Assembly: GCA_003023665.1 (NCBI GenBank)
Contig: PXYR01000004.1
Coordinates: 1-28,604 of the forward strand
Length of the DNA stretch: 28,604 bases
Reading direction: 5' to 3'
Source: Bacteroidota bacterium
Lineage (GTDB): Bacteria > Bacteroidota > Bacteroidia > Flavobacteriales > Schleiferiaceae
Numbering within the stretch: position 1 is the stretch's first letter; each line of letters starts with the position of its first letter. The notes below the pieces were generated by a model. It worked only from the letters and a program-made list of their open reading frames with translations. It was not told where the DNA came from and ran no database searches. Below, piece after piece: positions 14,599-23,431 of the stretch. The position numbers and the translations under genes were made by a program.

Positions 14599-17295
14599 TT
14601 ATTTCAATACCACTAATTTTTCAGTATACCTGTTTCCTGGAGCAACGGCAGTTACATAATAAGTACCCGAATTCAAATCCGCGGTTGAGATAAAATAATC
14701 CTCGCGGTAATTCCCTTTCTCTCTGTGCCAAAGTTTGCCTGAGTCGTCATAAATAAATATCTGTAGCGGTGTCTGATCCTCCCATGCCCCTCTAACTGTA
14801 AAACCGTCTCTAGTTGGGTTAGGGAATAACATCAAGCCATCTTCTATTGCCTCTTCCGCTATACCAACTCCTTTTACAAAATTAAACCAGTTGATATTTA
14901 CCGGTGCCTGAATGACGTTGAGTTTCAATACATAATCACCGGAAGCTAATACACCGGCATTCTCGTTCGTGGTAGTCCATGTTTGCCATCCTCCGGTTGA
15001 TGCTAGCGTTGCCATTGGAAGCGTGCTTATGAGTGTACCCAGCGTATCAAATAACTCAAATTGAATGACTCCATTACTTTGTGACGCATGACGATAGTCA
15101 ATTGAATAGGTAGCGTTATGCAATACCTTAACATCGTAGAGCAAATAGTCTCCAGCATCTAGATATCCAATATTTTGTCCGCCACCTGCGTCTGTGGTGT
15201 TTTCTAAAGAAATACCATCCATTGATGTATATTCTTCAGCTTCTATTTTACCAGGAATAACATGAACTGTTGGCAAGGTATTCTCTACAAGTTCTAGAGT
15301 AAATGGCTTCACTTCAGTACCGTCCTTTGCTTTCAATGAAGTACCTGAATACGATACCTTCATTTCGTCTAAAAAGGTCATAGAATTCGCTAGGGTAAGA
15401 ATCAAATTCCTAGAATTGTTAAGGCTTGCATCAATTTGAACTACAGGGCTCTGGGTTCCGTTTATAGTCACATAGAACGCACTTGTATTTCCGAGATTTG
15501 CAGTATCAACAGGTTTATTGGTTTGGATTTCAATTTGAGTGTAAGTATGCGTTAATGAATGAACATATTCTGCATCTAAAGTTGTTGTGCTACCTGTTGC
15601 CTCAAATTCAAAACTTGAGACATTAAACCCTCCCGCATTTGCAACAAATCGCAAGGCTTTATCCTCACTAGACAGGATTACATTGGGAATGACTTTATCC
15701 GCCATGACCGTCCAACTGCCGGTATTTGTGGCATAGTAGTTTGGGGTGAGCCTAACGCCATCTGCTTCAAAATAAAAATTACCGCCAGTAGAACTTCCAG
15801 CTCCTTGCCTCACGGTCACGGTATAAACACTATCCTGTGGAATGTCAACAGTATATTGCATCCAATCGTCAGTATCTACAAACCCAACCATATAGCCGTT
15901 GCTATTCACAAAGTCTACCAACCGCTCTATATCTACACCATCATTTCTGTAGGTCCATCCACTATTCCAAGCGGGAGGTGGGTTCAGTTGCATGGACTCA
16001 GTATCATAATATGCTACTCCCAAAGGACCCATATCATATTCTGAAGCATGGACCACTCCTGGCAATACATGATCCCTCCAAGCAACAGCAGTAGTGTCAT
16101 ATATTTGACGGAACATGGCATCTATAACTCCTCTATTATAGGTGCAATTTTCTGCTTTAAGATCCGTGGTTAATTGCATAAGTGTAGAAGTTGCCGCTGT
16201 AACGCTCGGCGCAGTTCCACCTCCACTCCAATAATTCAAAAGGTTTTGATAACCCGGGCTCTTCGTAATACTCAATGGAGCATTAATGGTTTCAATCTTC
16301 TTCAAAGGCCACCACGCCCAACCGACGCCTTCAGATTCCATAATGGTAATAAGTCCAGTGTACCAAGCATTGGAATTTTCTCCCGTTTCACCAAACCATA
16401 TAGGCACATTATATGCATCTCGCAAGTCTAGACCGTATTGAATATCCGCAACGCTATTGACCGGCGACCAATATTTATGTGGCGAATATGCCATATTGTT
16501 ATCCCATGGAGGCGTAAGACCAGTGAATGTATTTGCAAACCAGTTACCTTCTATGAAAATTAAGTGATTGGTATCAACGCTGCGTATACTATCTGTAATA
16601 TCTTCATAAAGAGCTCTTAGCGGACCACCTCCTGGTAAATTCCAATTTGGTTCATTAATTAAATCATAACCAGCTATAGTGGTGTCATTGGCAAAATGCT
16701 CCGCCAACTTTTTCCAAAGGGCTACCGTTTTGGATTTATTAAATGCGCTTTCCCATAATGATGGTTTTGAAGGATCATAATCACTAATACCTGAATCATA
16801 TCCTTGACCTCCAGGCGCTGCATGTAAATCAAGTATCACATAAATCCCAGCATCTTCGCTCCATTTAACTACAGAGTCTAGAAGATCAAAACCCTTGGTG
16901 AGCCATGTATTTTGTCCAACAACTGGCTCGTCTTGTATTGGTAAAGTAAACAAGTTGTAATGCATTGGAACCCTAACAGCATTAAATCCCCAAGCAGCCA
17001 ATGAATCTACATCAGACTTACTGAAATGATTTTCAAGCCATGCATCATAGAACGCATCCGTTGCTGCTGGGCCAATTAAATCTTGTATGGTGTCTCGTAT
17101 TTTGTGCTGTGGACTCGCAAAAGATGCCGTTTGTAACATGTATCCTTCTTGTACCATCCATCCGCCTACACCCATGGCGCGAATTAAAAGGGTATCACCA
17201 TTTCCTTTTACAATAGCCTTACCATTGGTATGAACGTACTGCGCTGAAAGCGATACTGTCCAAAAGCTTACAATAAATACAATTAATTTTCTCAT
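14599..17295 (-). CDS. Secreted GH5 beta-glucanase with two CBM6-like modules and T9SS sorting domain
   Basis: Extracellular glycoside hydrolase, 898 residues from the ATG at 17295. That start puts the signal peptide MRKLIVFIVSFWTVSLSAQ at the N-terminus, whereas the in-frame ATG at 17328 would place 11 polar residues before it. Domains: GH5 TIM barrel (about 20-360) with acid/base E215 in DLINEPNW and nucleophile E303 in WFGETGENS; CBM6-like module (about 408-567); Ig-like module (about 575-672); second CBM6-like module (about 678-806); and a type A T9SS sorting domain (about 820-898, LMLFPNPTRDGF to EKLVVLK). The opening MGVGGWMVQEGYM resembles the GGW segment of GH5 exo-1,3-glucanases. With a GH16 enzyme nearby, beta-1,3- or mixed-linkage glucan is the likely substrate, but cellulase activity is not excluded. 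It is downstream of the regulator on the same strand, with a 157-bp gap that probably holds its own promoter. Confidence 0.9.
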   Translation of the reverse strand: MRKLIVFIVSFWTVSLSAQYVHTNGKAIVKGNGDTLLIRAMGVGGWMVQEGYMLQTASFASPQHKIRDTIQDLIGPAATDAFYDAWLENHFSKSDVDSLAAWGFNAVRVPMHYNLFTLPIQDEPVVGQNTWLTKGFDLLDSVVKWSEDAGIYVILDLHAAPGGQGYDSGISDYDPSKPSLWESAFNKSKTVALWKKLAEHFANDTTIAGYDLINEPNWNLPGGGPLRALYEDITDSIRSVDTNHLIFIEGNWFANTFTGLTPPWDNNMAYSPHKYWSPVNSVADIQYGLDLRDAYNVPIWFGETGENSNAWYTGLITIMESEGVGWAWWPLKKIETINAPLSITKSPGYQNLLNYWSGGGTAPSVTAATSTLMQLTTDLKAENCTYNRGVIDAMFRQIYDTTAVAWRDHVLPGVVHASEYDMGPLGVAYYDTESMQLNPPPAWNSGWTYRNDGVDIERLVDFVNSNGYMVGFVDTDDWMQYTVDIPQDSVYTVTVRQGAGSSTGGNFYFEADGVRLTPNYYATNTGSWTVMADKVIPNVILSSEDKALRFVANAGGFNVSSFEFEATGSTTTLDAEYVHSLTHTYTQIEIQTNKPVDTANLGNTSAFYVTINGTQSPVVQIDASLNNSRNLILTLANSMTFLDEMKVSYSGTSLKAKDGTEVKPFTLELVENTLPTVHVIPGKIEAEEYTSMDGISLENTTDAGGGQNIGYLDAGDYLLYDVKVLHNATYSIDYRHASQSNGVIQFELFDTLGTLISTLPMATLASTGGWQTWTTTNENAGVLASGDYVLKLNVIQAPVNINWFNFVKGVGIAEEAIEDGLMLFPNPTRDGFTVRGAWEDQTPLQIFIYDDSGKLWHREKGNYREDYFISTADLNSGTYYVTAVAPGNRYTEKLVVLK

Positions 17296-17452
17296 GTAAA
17301 GATGTGTTGTTGCCTCAAATTTATTCAATAAACCACATACAACAGAGCACCTCTGACCTTAATGTGCTGAGGTCTTACTTATGTCCTACCTAGGCAACAA
17401 CCCTACTTATAAAGCGATAATTCGATTTTTTAGAACAAGAATGATAACTTGA

Positions 17453-20272
17453 TTATAAATCCTGAATGAAATTATCCAAAGAACTTCCTTTATCAATTCC
17501 CAACTTTTTTTTCAACCTATATTTTGCCTTTTCAACGGCTGCTGGACTTACATTTAAAACATTAGCCACCTCTTTATTACTCATCTTTTGTCTTAAAAGG
17601 TAGCTCAGTCGAATTTCTCCTTTGGTTAAGCTAGGGTACGTTTTTTTTAGATTTGCCGAAAACTCTTCATGCAACTCTCTATAGTTTCGTTCAAAGTGAT
17701 CCCAGTAATTTTCACTTTGTAATTCTCTATTTAACTCTCGTGTCAAACTCTTTAGAAATTGCAATACCTCTGCAGCGAGTCCTTTCTTCTGACTTTCCCT
17801 AATTAGGCGATCTTTAAATCCTTTTAATAATTCTAAACGGCTTGATGTTTTTAAAAGCTGGAAGCTCAATTCCGCCTTTTGTTTTTCTGTTTTGACTTCT
17901 AACTCAGCCGCTCTAGACTTAAGTAATTCCTTCTCCATTTCAACGAGCTCAAGTCTTGTTGATTGGAACTTCCTATCCTGATAAATATATACGGACAGTA
18001 CAATTGCTGAAATTAATAGTATCAAGCACATCGCCTGGAACCAAGACCTTTGCCATAAGAAAGATTCAATCTTAAATGGTATAGTTAGTGTCGTGTATTT
18101 ATTATTTGAACCAACTGCTTGAATTTCCAAAGTATAACTTCCATGATTCAATTCCGGTAAATCTATTGAACGCAAGCCATAGGCAATATTTTTCCAAGAC
18201 TTGTCTAGCTGTTTGATTCTGTAGGATGTATTTATCCCGCTTCTAAGTTGCGTACTAACTAATTCAAAATTGAATCTTATTGACTTTACACCGGGTTCAA
18301 AAACAACTTGGTTTAGGTCTTTTGAATCATTCGTTGTTACATTAAACGGAATTCTCAAATTATCCGAAAGCACAGATGTCATGATTATATCTGGAACATC
18401 TGAAACAGTCATTTTCTGTACATTGAGTTCAGCAACACCTTTTGTTCCTCCTACATACAGTCTTTCATTCATAGAAACTAGGGACTTTCTATTTGGAGAG
18501 CCAACTTGCAATTGATTCAGTTCTCTTAGAACCTCATATTTCCATTCGCCTGCTTCACTCAAATACAATCTCAATAGTCCAATTGATGTAGTTGCAAAGA
18601 GTTCGCTTTCTAATGAAGCTAATGAATATGCATTCATATACCCCTGATTGTCAATCACCGTGTCAATCGCCCCGTTTCTTAAGGCTAGGATTCCTGCACC
18701 TTCTGTTGCTATAATTAAATTGTTTTGATACTGGTGCAAATCCAATACTGAATTGTCCAATTCAAACCTTTCTAACGTACCCGAATGATCCAAAGAAAAC
18801 AGCCCCTCAAACTCAGACCCTATCCAAAGTTTCTTGCCGTCGAATTCCAAATCCATGATATTCCTTCCTGCCTCCCATGCATCATCAAATGGTGAAATAA
18901 ATTGACCCCCGTCCCAAAACTGCAATCCAGAAAGGGTCCCAATCCAAAGACTATCCCCCCATGTCTTTTGCATGGACCAAATATTAGAATTACTTAGGCC
19001 CAAAGGATTCTCAGAAGTAGATGAATAAGTTCTCTTAATCTTTCCCCATTGATCCAACACATAAATACCTTCAGAAAGACTCCCTATCCATATTTCATCG
19101 CCAAATTTTATTAGGCTTGTTATTACCTTCGGATACCTACGATCAAAGAGCATGAACTCCATCCATTGCCCTTGAAGCTGTTTGTAGTTCTTTAAACCAT
19201 CACCATCATAACCTACCCAAATACCATTTTCAGCAATAAGGCTAATGGCACTTTGAACACTGGTATTAGCATAATTTTCATCCCTTGGCAACTGAATTAT
19301 TAATTCTTCTGACTCAGGTATTATTGCAATTCCAGCATTAAAAGTCCCCAGCCAGACCTCATTATTTAAAGGGTAAATACCATAAAATTGGTTAGATGCT
19401 AAACCCGATTGTTTTTCATTTTTCGAATAATGACTCACTCCATTATCAGAAATCTTAAATAGGCCTTCTCCATCCGTTGAAACCCATAAATCCTGACCAA
19501 TAAACTTAACATCCCTCGGCCAAAAATTTTCTAAATCCTCATATTTAATGAAAGATGATCGCAATGAATCAAGGATAAATAAACCTTGATCTTCAACACC
19601 ATATGCAACTGCATTATCAAGTACGTCTACAGATTTTCTATACGAACCAACGTCTGCATTGGCAGGCATCTCATGTACCGCTAAATCAGGTTCTGTAACA
19701 TAAAGTAAAGCGCCACCAGTAGTTGCCAACCAAATGGTATCTCCCTGTTGAGCAAAATCAAAACAGAAAAAGAGTTCGTTTGGAAATTTATCCTCCTTAA
19801 GTCTTTTCCATCTGTTTGATTCAGGCAACAAATAATATATCCCGGCGCCAGCGGTACCTGCCCATAATGTTCCTTTGTTGGATTGATACAATGAAATAAC
19901 TGATAAATCCTTGGGTAATTGAGGAATTTTATCGTCGGCTATGATACTCATCGTAGAAAGATCGTATCCCATTAGTCCACCAAGCTGAAGACCTATGTAA
20001 AGGGTAGAATCCTGCGAAACCAATAAACTTTGAACATTGTTTGATCTTCGCAAATCTGTAGAGTCTAAGAAAGAAACTTGATTTGCCCTTCCTTCGTTGA
20101 ATTTATACAATCCATCTCGCGTGCCTATCCATACAAAACCCCAAGGGTCTTGTTCTATATCATATACTGTAGGATGATTAAGCCCCATGCTACCATCAAT
20201 GGACGAGAATGTTTGGCCGGACAAACCGGACACCACCAAGACAAAAACGATTGACCAAATCTCTCTTCGCAT
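17453..20272 (-). CDS. Membrane-spanning propeller sensor with cytoplasmic LuxR-type HTH; likely PUL regulator
   Basis: Candidate activator of the adjacent glucan operon, 939 residues. A signal peptide (MRREIWSIVFVLVVSGLSGQ) leads into two-component-regulator propeller repeats (about 22-620) with recurring WIGT/LWIG/VWIGT blades. A Y_Y_Y-type beta-domain (about 640-735) follows, then one transmembrane helix (about 743-764), a coiled coil (about 768-830) and a C-terminal helix-turn-helix (about 880-939, LTKGEIRLSYLLRQKMSNKEV) of the LuxR/GerE type. There is no histidine kinase, ATPase or receiver domain, so it is not a classical hybrid two-component sensor. Ligand binding in the periplasm would be passed directly to the DNA-binding domain, as proposed for SusR-like proteins. 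The start codon lies only 19 nt beyond the terminator hairpin of the susC-led operon. Confidence 0.88.
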   Translation of the reverse strand: MRREIWSIVFVLVVSGLSGQTFSSIDGSMGLNHPTVYDIEQDPWGFVWIGTRDGLYKFNEGRANQVSFLDSTDLRRSNNVQSLLVSQDSTLYIGLQLGGLMGYDLSTMSIIADDKIPQLPKDLSVISLYQSNKGTLWAGTAGAGIYYLLPESNRWKRLKEDKFPNELFFCFDFAQQGDTIWLATTGGALLYVTEPDLAVHEMPANADVGSYRKSVDVLDNAVAYGVEDQGLFILDSLRSSFIKYEDLENFWPRDVKFIGQDLWVSTDGEGLFKISDNGVSHYSKNEKQSGLASNQFYGIYPLNNEVWLGTFNAGIAIIPESEELIIQLPRDENYANTSVQSAISLIAENGIWVGYDGDGLKNYKQLQGQWMEFMLFDRRYPKVITSLIKFGDEIWIGSLSEGIYVLDQWGKIKRTYSSTSENPLGLSNSNIWSMQKTWGDSLWIGTLSGLQFWDGGQFISPFDDAWEAGRNIMDLEFDGKKLWIGSEFEGLFSLDHSGTLERFELDNSVLDLHQYQNNLIIATEGAGILALRNGAIDTVIDNQGYMNAYSLASLESELFATTSIGLLRLYLSEAGEWKYEVLRELNQLQVGSPNRKSLVSMNERLYVGGTKGVAELNVQKMTVSDVPDIIMTSVLSDNLRIPFNVTTNDSKDLNQVVFEPGVKSIRFNFELVSTQLRSGINTSYRIKQLDKSWKNIAYGLRSIDLPELNHGSYTLEIQAVGSNNKYTTLTIPFKIESFLWQRSWFQAMCLILLISAIVLSVYIYQDRKFQSTRLELVEMEKELLKSRAAELEVKTEKQKAELSFQLLKTSSRLELLKGFKDRLIRESQKKGLAAEVLQFLKSLTRELNRELQSENYWDHFERNYRELHEEFSANLKKTYPSLTKGEIRLSYLLRQKMSNKEVANVLNVSPAAVEKAKYRLKKKLGIDKGSSLDNFIQDL

Positions 20273-20291
20273 TTCGGCAAGTTACAAAACG

Positions 20292-20317
20292 AAAAAGGGA
20301 CCCGTAACGGGTCCCTT
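20292..20317 (-). terminator. Terminator of the susC-susD operon
   Basis: Perfect 10-bp stem: AAGGGACCCG (20295-20304) and CGGGTCCCTT (20308-20317) with a 3-base loop. Read on the minus strand, a T-run (20292-20296) follows. It comes 28 bases after the stop codon of the last operon gene and ends 19 bases before the regulator's ATG. Confidence 0.9.
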
Positions 20318-20345
20318 AAATACTTTCAAGTATGTTTGGTCAAAT

Positions 20346-21356
20346 TTATTTTAAGGCAACGCGAACCACCTTTTCTTCTTGACCATTTTCCATACGTACA
20401 ATGTACATTCCACGAGGAAGTGAAGCAACGTCTAATCTTACCTCATTTTCAAATCTCTCTGACATAACAAGCGCACCTGTTATGCTGTATACAGAAACAT
20501 TTGATGATGTACCCGCTGTGTTTTCAACAAACAATACATCAGATGCAGGATTTGGCTTGACTGTAAACGAAGTTAATTCTTCTGAAATACCAACGTTTGT
20601 TGCACAAGGTCCACACTCATTCCAACCAAAGGCTGGAACAATAGTATCCGCAGACATTTCAAGCAAACGGTTTGTAAATGCTCCAGAAGTTTTGGTACAC
20701 AAGTAGGTGGTATCAAACATTTCTTGATCCGTCCAACCGTCAACGGTAAACTTATACTCAATAGAAGGAACTGTAAGAGTTAGAGTTACTGTGTATACAC
20801 CGTCACCATCTGAGTCATCCATAGGATTCGACGTTCCGTTCCATCCGTTAAATGTACCGTTCACGTAAACCCCGTTTGCAACTGAAGCTGTACCAGTGTA
20901 GCAGTTCATGTCTACTGATAGTGTAATATCCTTTGGAGCCGGTGGAACTGGACATGTACCATCAGTAGTACACGCTCCAAAACAGAACAACAAAGTAGTA
21001 TCACCTGTTAACGTTGGCATTGTTCTGTCGTCATAATTTGCTGGATCACCACATGGCAAACCTGCAAGAACTTCCTTAGTAGCCCAATCTGCTGCGCCTG
21101 TTGGACTGTTAAGGAAAATAAACTTACCGCCGTTAGCTGTAGCTGGATCTAGAGATAGAGTTACTACCCAAACATCATCGCTATCTGAATCATCCATTGC
21201 ATAAGCATCAGATCCCCCTAGGAATCCTCCACCCGCATAAACACCGTTGGGTCCAACAGTAATGTTTTCGGCATTAACCGATAATGTTACATTATAGTTT
21301 TGAGCAAAACCTATGAATGGTAACATCAATAAAAAAGTAAAGTAGATTTTCTTCAT
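20346..21356 (-). CDS. Secreted T9SS cargo protein with two beta-sandwich (E-set/CBM-like) domains
   Basis: Last gene of the glucan operon; 336 residues, with no recognisable catalytic domain. A signal peptide (MKKIYFTFLLMLPFIGFAQ) is followed by two related domains, about 21-135 and 142-250. Each has a matching core: NGVYAGGGFLGG with DDSDSDDVWVVTLSL, and NGVYVNGTFNGWNG with DDSDGDGVYTVTLTL. These resemble E-set/starch-binding-type beta-sandwiches such as those in SusE/SusF and CBM48-like modules. Residues 258-336 are a type A T9SS sorting domain (FTVKPNPASDVLFVENT to EKVVRVALK). The acidic DxDxDG-type loops could bind calcium. The gene starts 20 nt after the GH16 stop codon, so it is co-transcribed. 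A secreted or surface-anchored glucan-binding protein is the likely role, inferred from context. Confidence 0.85.
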   Translation of the reverse strand: MKKIYFTFLLMLPFIGFAQNYNVTLSVNAENITVGPNGVYAGGGFLGGSDAYAMDDSDSDDVWVVTLSLDPATANGGKFIFLNSPTGAADWATKEVLAGLPCGDPANYDDRTMPTLTGDTTLLFCFGACTTDGTCPVPPAPKDITLSVDMNCYTGTASVANGVYVNGTFNGWNGTSNPMDDSDGDGVYTVTLTLTVPSIEYKFTVDGWTDQEMFDTTYLCTKTSGAFTNRLLEMSADTIVPAFGWNECGPCATNVGISEELTSFTVKPNPASDVLFVENTAGTSSNVSVYSITGALVMSERFENEVRLDVASLPRGMYIVRMENGQEEKVVRVALK

Positions 21357-21376
21357 GATTATTTATTGTTTATTAA

Positions 21377-22537
21377 TTATTGAAAAACTCGTATGTAGTC
21401 AACTAGCATGTATTGTGGAAATTGGGTGGATGGCCCAACAGGACCTGGCCAATTACCTTCTACCGCTATATTTAAGATAAAAAAGAACTTGTTCTGAAAC
21501 GCTGTCAACGACGCAGTATTCATAGTATGGTAAAGAGAGTTATCCACATACCATTTAATTGAACTGCTATTCCATACTATAGAGAAAACATGAAATTCAT
21601 CATTGAATTTCTCGCCAAGAGGTAAACTTCTATTACCTCCGTATTCTGCATGACTTCCATTATTTGACCAGTGAGCTGTCCCATAAACCGTACGGTCATT
21701 ATAACCCTCACCCCCTATGAGCTCCATGATGTCTATTTCACCACAAGTAGGCCAGCCAGCGGAACCAAAATTATCTCCAAGCATCCAGAGTGCTGGCCAA
21801 ACACCTTGACCATAAGGTACTTTTGCACGAATATCAATTCGGCCGTATTGAAAGCTCTCCTTGCCTTGAGTTGTTAATCTTGCAGATGTGTAAGGCGCAC
21901 CAAGATGTGTTTCTTCTTTAGCTGTGATTCTCAAGTAACCCTGATCTAGCTCAGCATTCTTATTACCCGAACGATAGTATTGACTTTCATTATTTCCCCA
22001 TCCAGACGCACCCGTTTCGTAATTCCAAACAGAGAGGTCCAAACTACTTCCATCAAACTCTTCTTCCCAAACTAGATTGTATCCTGAATAGCTGCTTGGC
22101 GAAGTGTAACCTGTGTTGTCAATTGGAGGCGCACCATCGTCATTTTTCAAGGTGATTTGAGCATAGGGCTCAGGGATTGTTACGTTTTGAGGATTGCTAA
22201 AAGAAATCCAAAAAGACTCCGTTCCTTCCGGATCAACATCTCCTAATATCGTCAATGATATCAGTCCGGTAGTCTCTCCTTTCTCGATTTCGAGAACACC
22301 TTGAGCAAATTCAAAATCTTCACCAGCTATTGCGCTTACTCCGCTTGTAGTGTAGTCAACAATGACTTTCTTACTAGCAGGTTCAGTTAAATACACATAA
22401 AAGTCTATATCAAAGGTGGAATTTCCTTCTTCGATTTCTACATCATCTGCACTTAGGCGGGGTACAGTAGCTTCCTCGCAACTAGAAGTTGCGAGGAACA
22501 CTAAAAAGATATTCGTTATGTAAAATAACTTCTTCAT
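21377..22537 (-). CDS. Lipoprotein GH16 endo-beta-1,3-glucanase (laminarinase) with Calx-beta domain
   Basis: Probable surface-anchored endo-glucanase, 386 residues, and the key substrate clue for the operon. A lipoprotein signal peptide ends at Cys20 (FLATSSC), followed by acidic residues of the kind that promote surface export in Bacteroidota. A Calx-beta domain (about 25-132, with GEDFEFAQGVLEIEKGE) precedes the GH16 domain (about 150-386). The catalytic signature is GEIDIMELIG: nucleophile E267, D269 and acid/base E272, the ExDxxE form used by laminarinases. WNYETGASGWGNNESQYY and VWPALWML are also typical of bacterial GH16 laminarinases. It lies 7 nt after the PKD lipoprotein gene. Activity on mixed-linkage glucan is an alternative to laminarin. 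Confidence 0.94.
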   Translation of the reverse strand: MKKLFYITNIFLVFLATSSCEEATVPRLSADDVEIEEGNSTFDIDFYVYLTEPASKKVIVDYTTSGVSAIAGEDFEFAQGVLEIEKGETTGLISLTILGDVDPEGTESFWISFSNPQNVTIPEPYAQITLKNDDGAPPIDNTGYTSPSSYSGYNLVWEEEFDGSSLDLSVWNYETGASGWGNNESQYYRSGNKNAELDQGYLRITAKEETHLGAPYTSARLTTQGKESFQYGRIDIRAKVPYGQGVWPALWMLGDNFGSAGWPTCGEIDIMELIGGEGYNDRTVYGTAHWSNNGSHAEYGGNRSLPLGEKFNDEFHVFSIVWNSSSIKWYVDNSLYHTMNTASLTAFQNKFFFILNIAVEGNWPGPVGPSTQFPQYMLVDYIRVFQ

Positions 22538-22544
22538 TCAGGCA

Positions 22545-23420
22545 TTATTCTGAATAAAGAGTAAAGCGCCATAGTCCTTCACCACTGGCTTGGAAACCAA
22601 TTTCAATTTCCATGTAACGTTTACCGTCAATCTCTGTCATGGACAGGATATCGTAGGTAATTTCTGTTTGAGGCGCGCTTACCTCAGCACCATTGGCAAC
22701 CTTGTGTAAACCAATGAATGCACCCAGTCCTATAACTTTAATTTGATCCGGGTGATCATTATTAGCCGGTATGATTTCAAATCCGTGAGTACCACTTTGC
22801 CATCCTGCCAACGGACCTACAAGGTCTGATTCTGGATAACAACCTTCTGGTGAAAATCCAAAGAAAGACTCTCCCCAGAAGTCACCGTTAGAATTATAAA
22901 CCATATCACCATCTGCTTGGAAGGTCCATTCATCATTGTACGTACAAGGACGATCTACGGTTACATTACCTGAAACTGCCCACCAAGTTTGACTTGGAGT
23001 ACCAACCCATAAAGAACCGTCCTGTGGAGCTATTTTCCATGTACGTTCATTACACTCAGTAAGCCATTCTACTGCCCCTACGCATGGTTGAGGACCGTCT
23101 TTAAAGATTTCAATTTGGCCTGTTACTGAAGCCGAACCACCCTGGTTGAATACTGTATGCTTTAATTCATAAACACCAATATCTCCAATAAATACATCCA
23201 CCGTCTGACCAGTGTAAGTACCTACCCCTTCAATTTCCCAAGAGAACAAGAATGGGTTCTCTGTAGAATTTGAAGTAAGTTGAACAGTATTACTATCAAT
23301 ATAAGTCATTTGATAGTCCGCCACAGGCAAAGCTCCAAGCTCTGTGTGACTCTTCTCGCTTGGTTCGCATGAAGCGAAACCTAAAGCAAGGATTGTGAAA
23401 AATGCGATTTTCTTCAACAT
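22545..23420 (-). CDS. PKD-domain surface glycan-binding lipoprotein (SusE-position)
   Basis: Probable glycan-binding protein working with SusC/SusD, 291 residues. A lipoprotein signal peptide ends at Cys19 (ALGFASC). Residues 35-110 form a PKD-like Ig domain (SWEIEGVGTYTGQTVDVFIGDIGVYELKHTV region). The rest is a beta-rich domain with many Trp and acidic residues (ERTWKIAPQDGSLWVG, DEWTFQADGDMVYNSNGDFWGE), of a kind found beside SusD in flavobacterial glucan loci. No catalytic motif is seen. It lies 11 nt after susD and 7 nt before the GH16 gene, the usual position of SusE-like proteins. The exposed aromatic residues are consistent with sugar binding; direct specificity is not visible. Confidence 0.85.
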   Translation of the reverse strand: MLKKIAFFTILALGFASCEPSEKSHTELGALPVADYQMTYIDSNTVQLTSNSTENPFLFSWEIEGVGTYTGQTVDVFIGDIGVYELKHTVFNQGGSASVTGQIEIFKDGPQPCVGAVEWLTECNERTWKIAPQDGSLWVGTPSQTWWAVSGNVTVDRPCTYNDEWTFQADGDMVYNSNGDFWGESFFGFSPEGCYPESDLVGPLAGWQSGTHGFEIIPANNDHPDQIKVIGLGAFIGLHKVANGAEVSAPQTEITYDILSMTEIDGKRYMEIEIGFQASGEGLWRFTLYSE

Positions 23421-23431
23421 AATTCTAATTT

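Noticed and set aside
17296..17328. Upstream ATG (17328) as the start of the GH5 enzyme
   Set aside because: It adds 11 polar residues before a standard signal peptide; the ATG at 17295 gives a clean secretion signal.
17341..17375. AGCAC/GTGCT and ACCTC/GAGGT complementary words upstream of the GH5 gene
   Set aside because: The words are short and interleaved, not nested, so no simple hairpin or dimer site forms; probably chance.
17453..20272. Hybrid two-component system (HTCS) regulator
   Set aside because: The periplasmic part resembles HTCS sensors, but no histidine kinase, ATPase, receiver or AraC-type domain follows the transmembrane helix.
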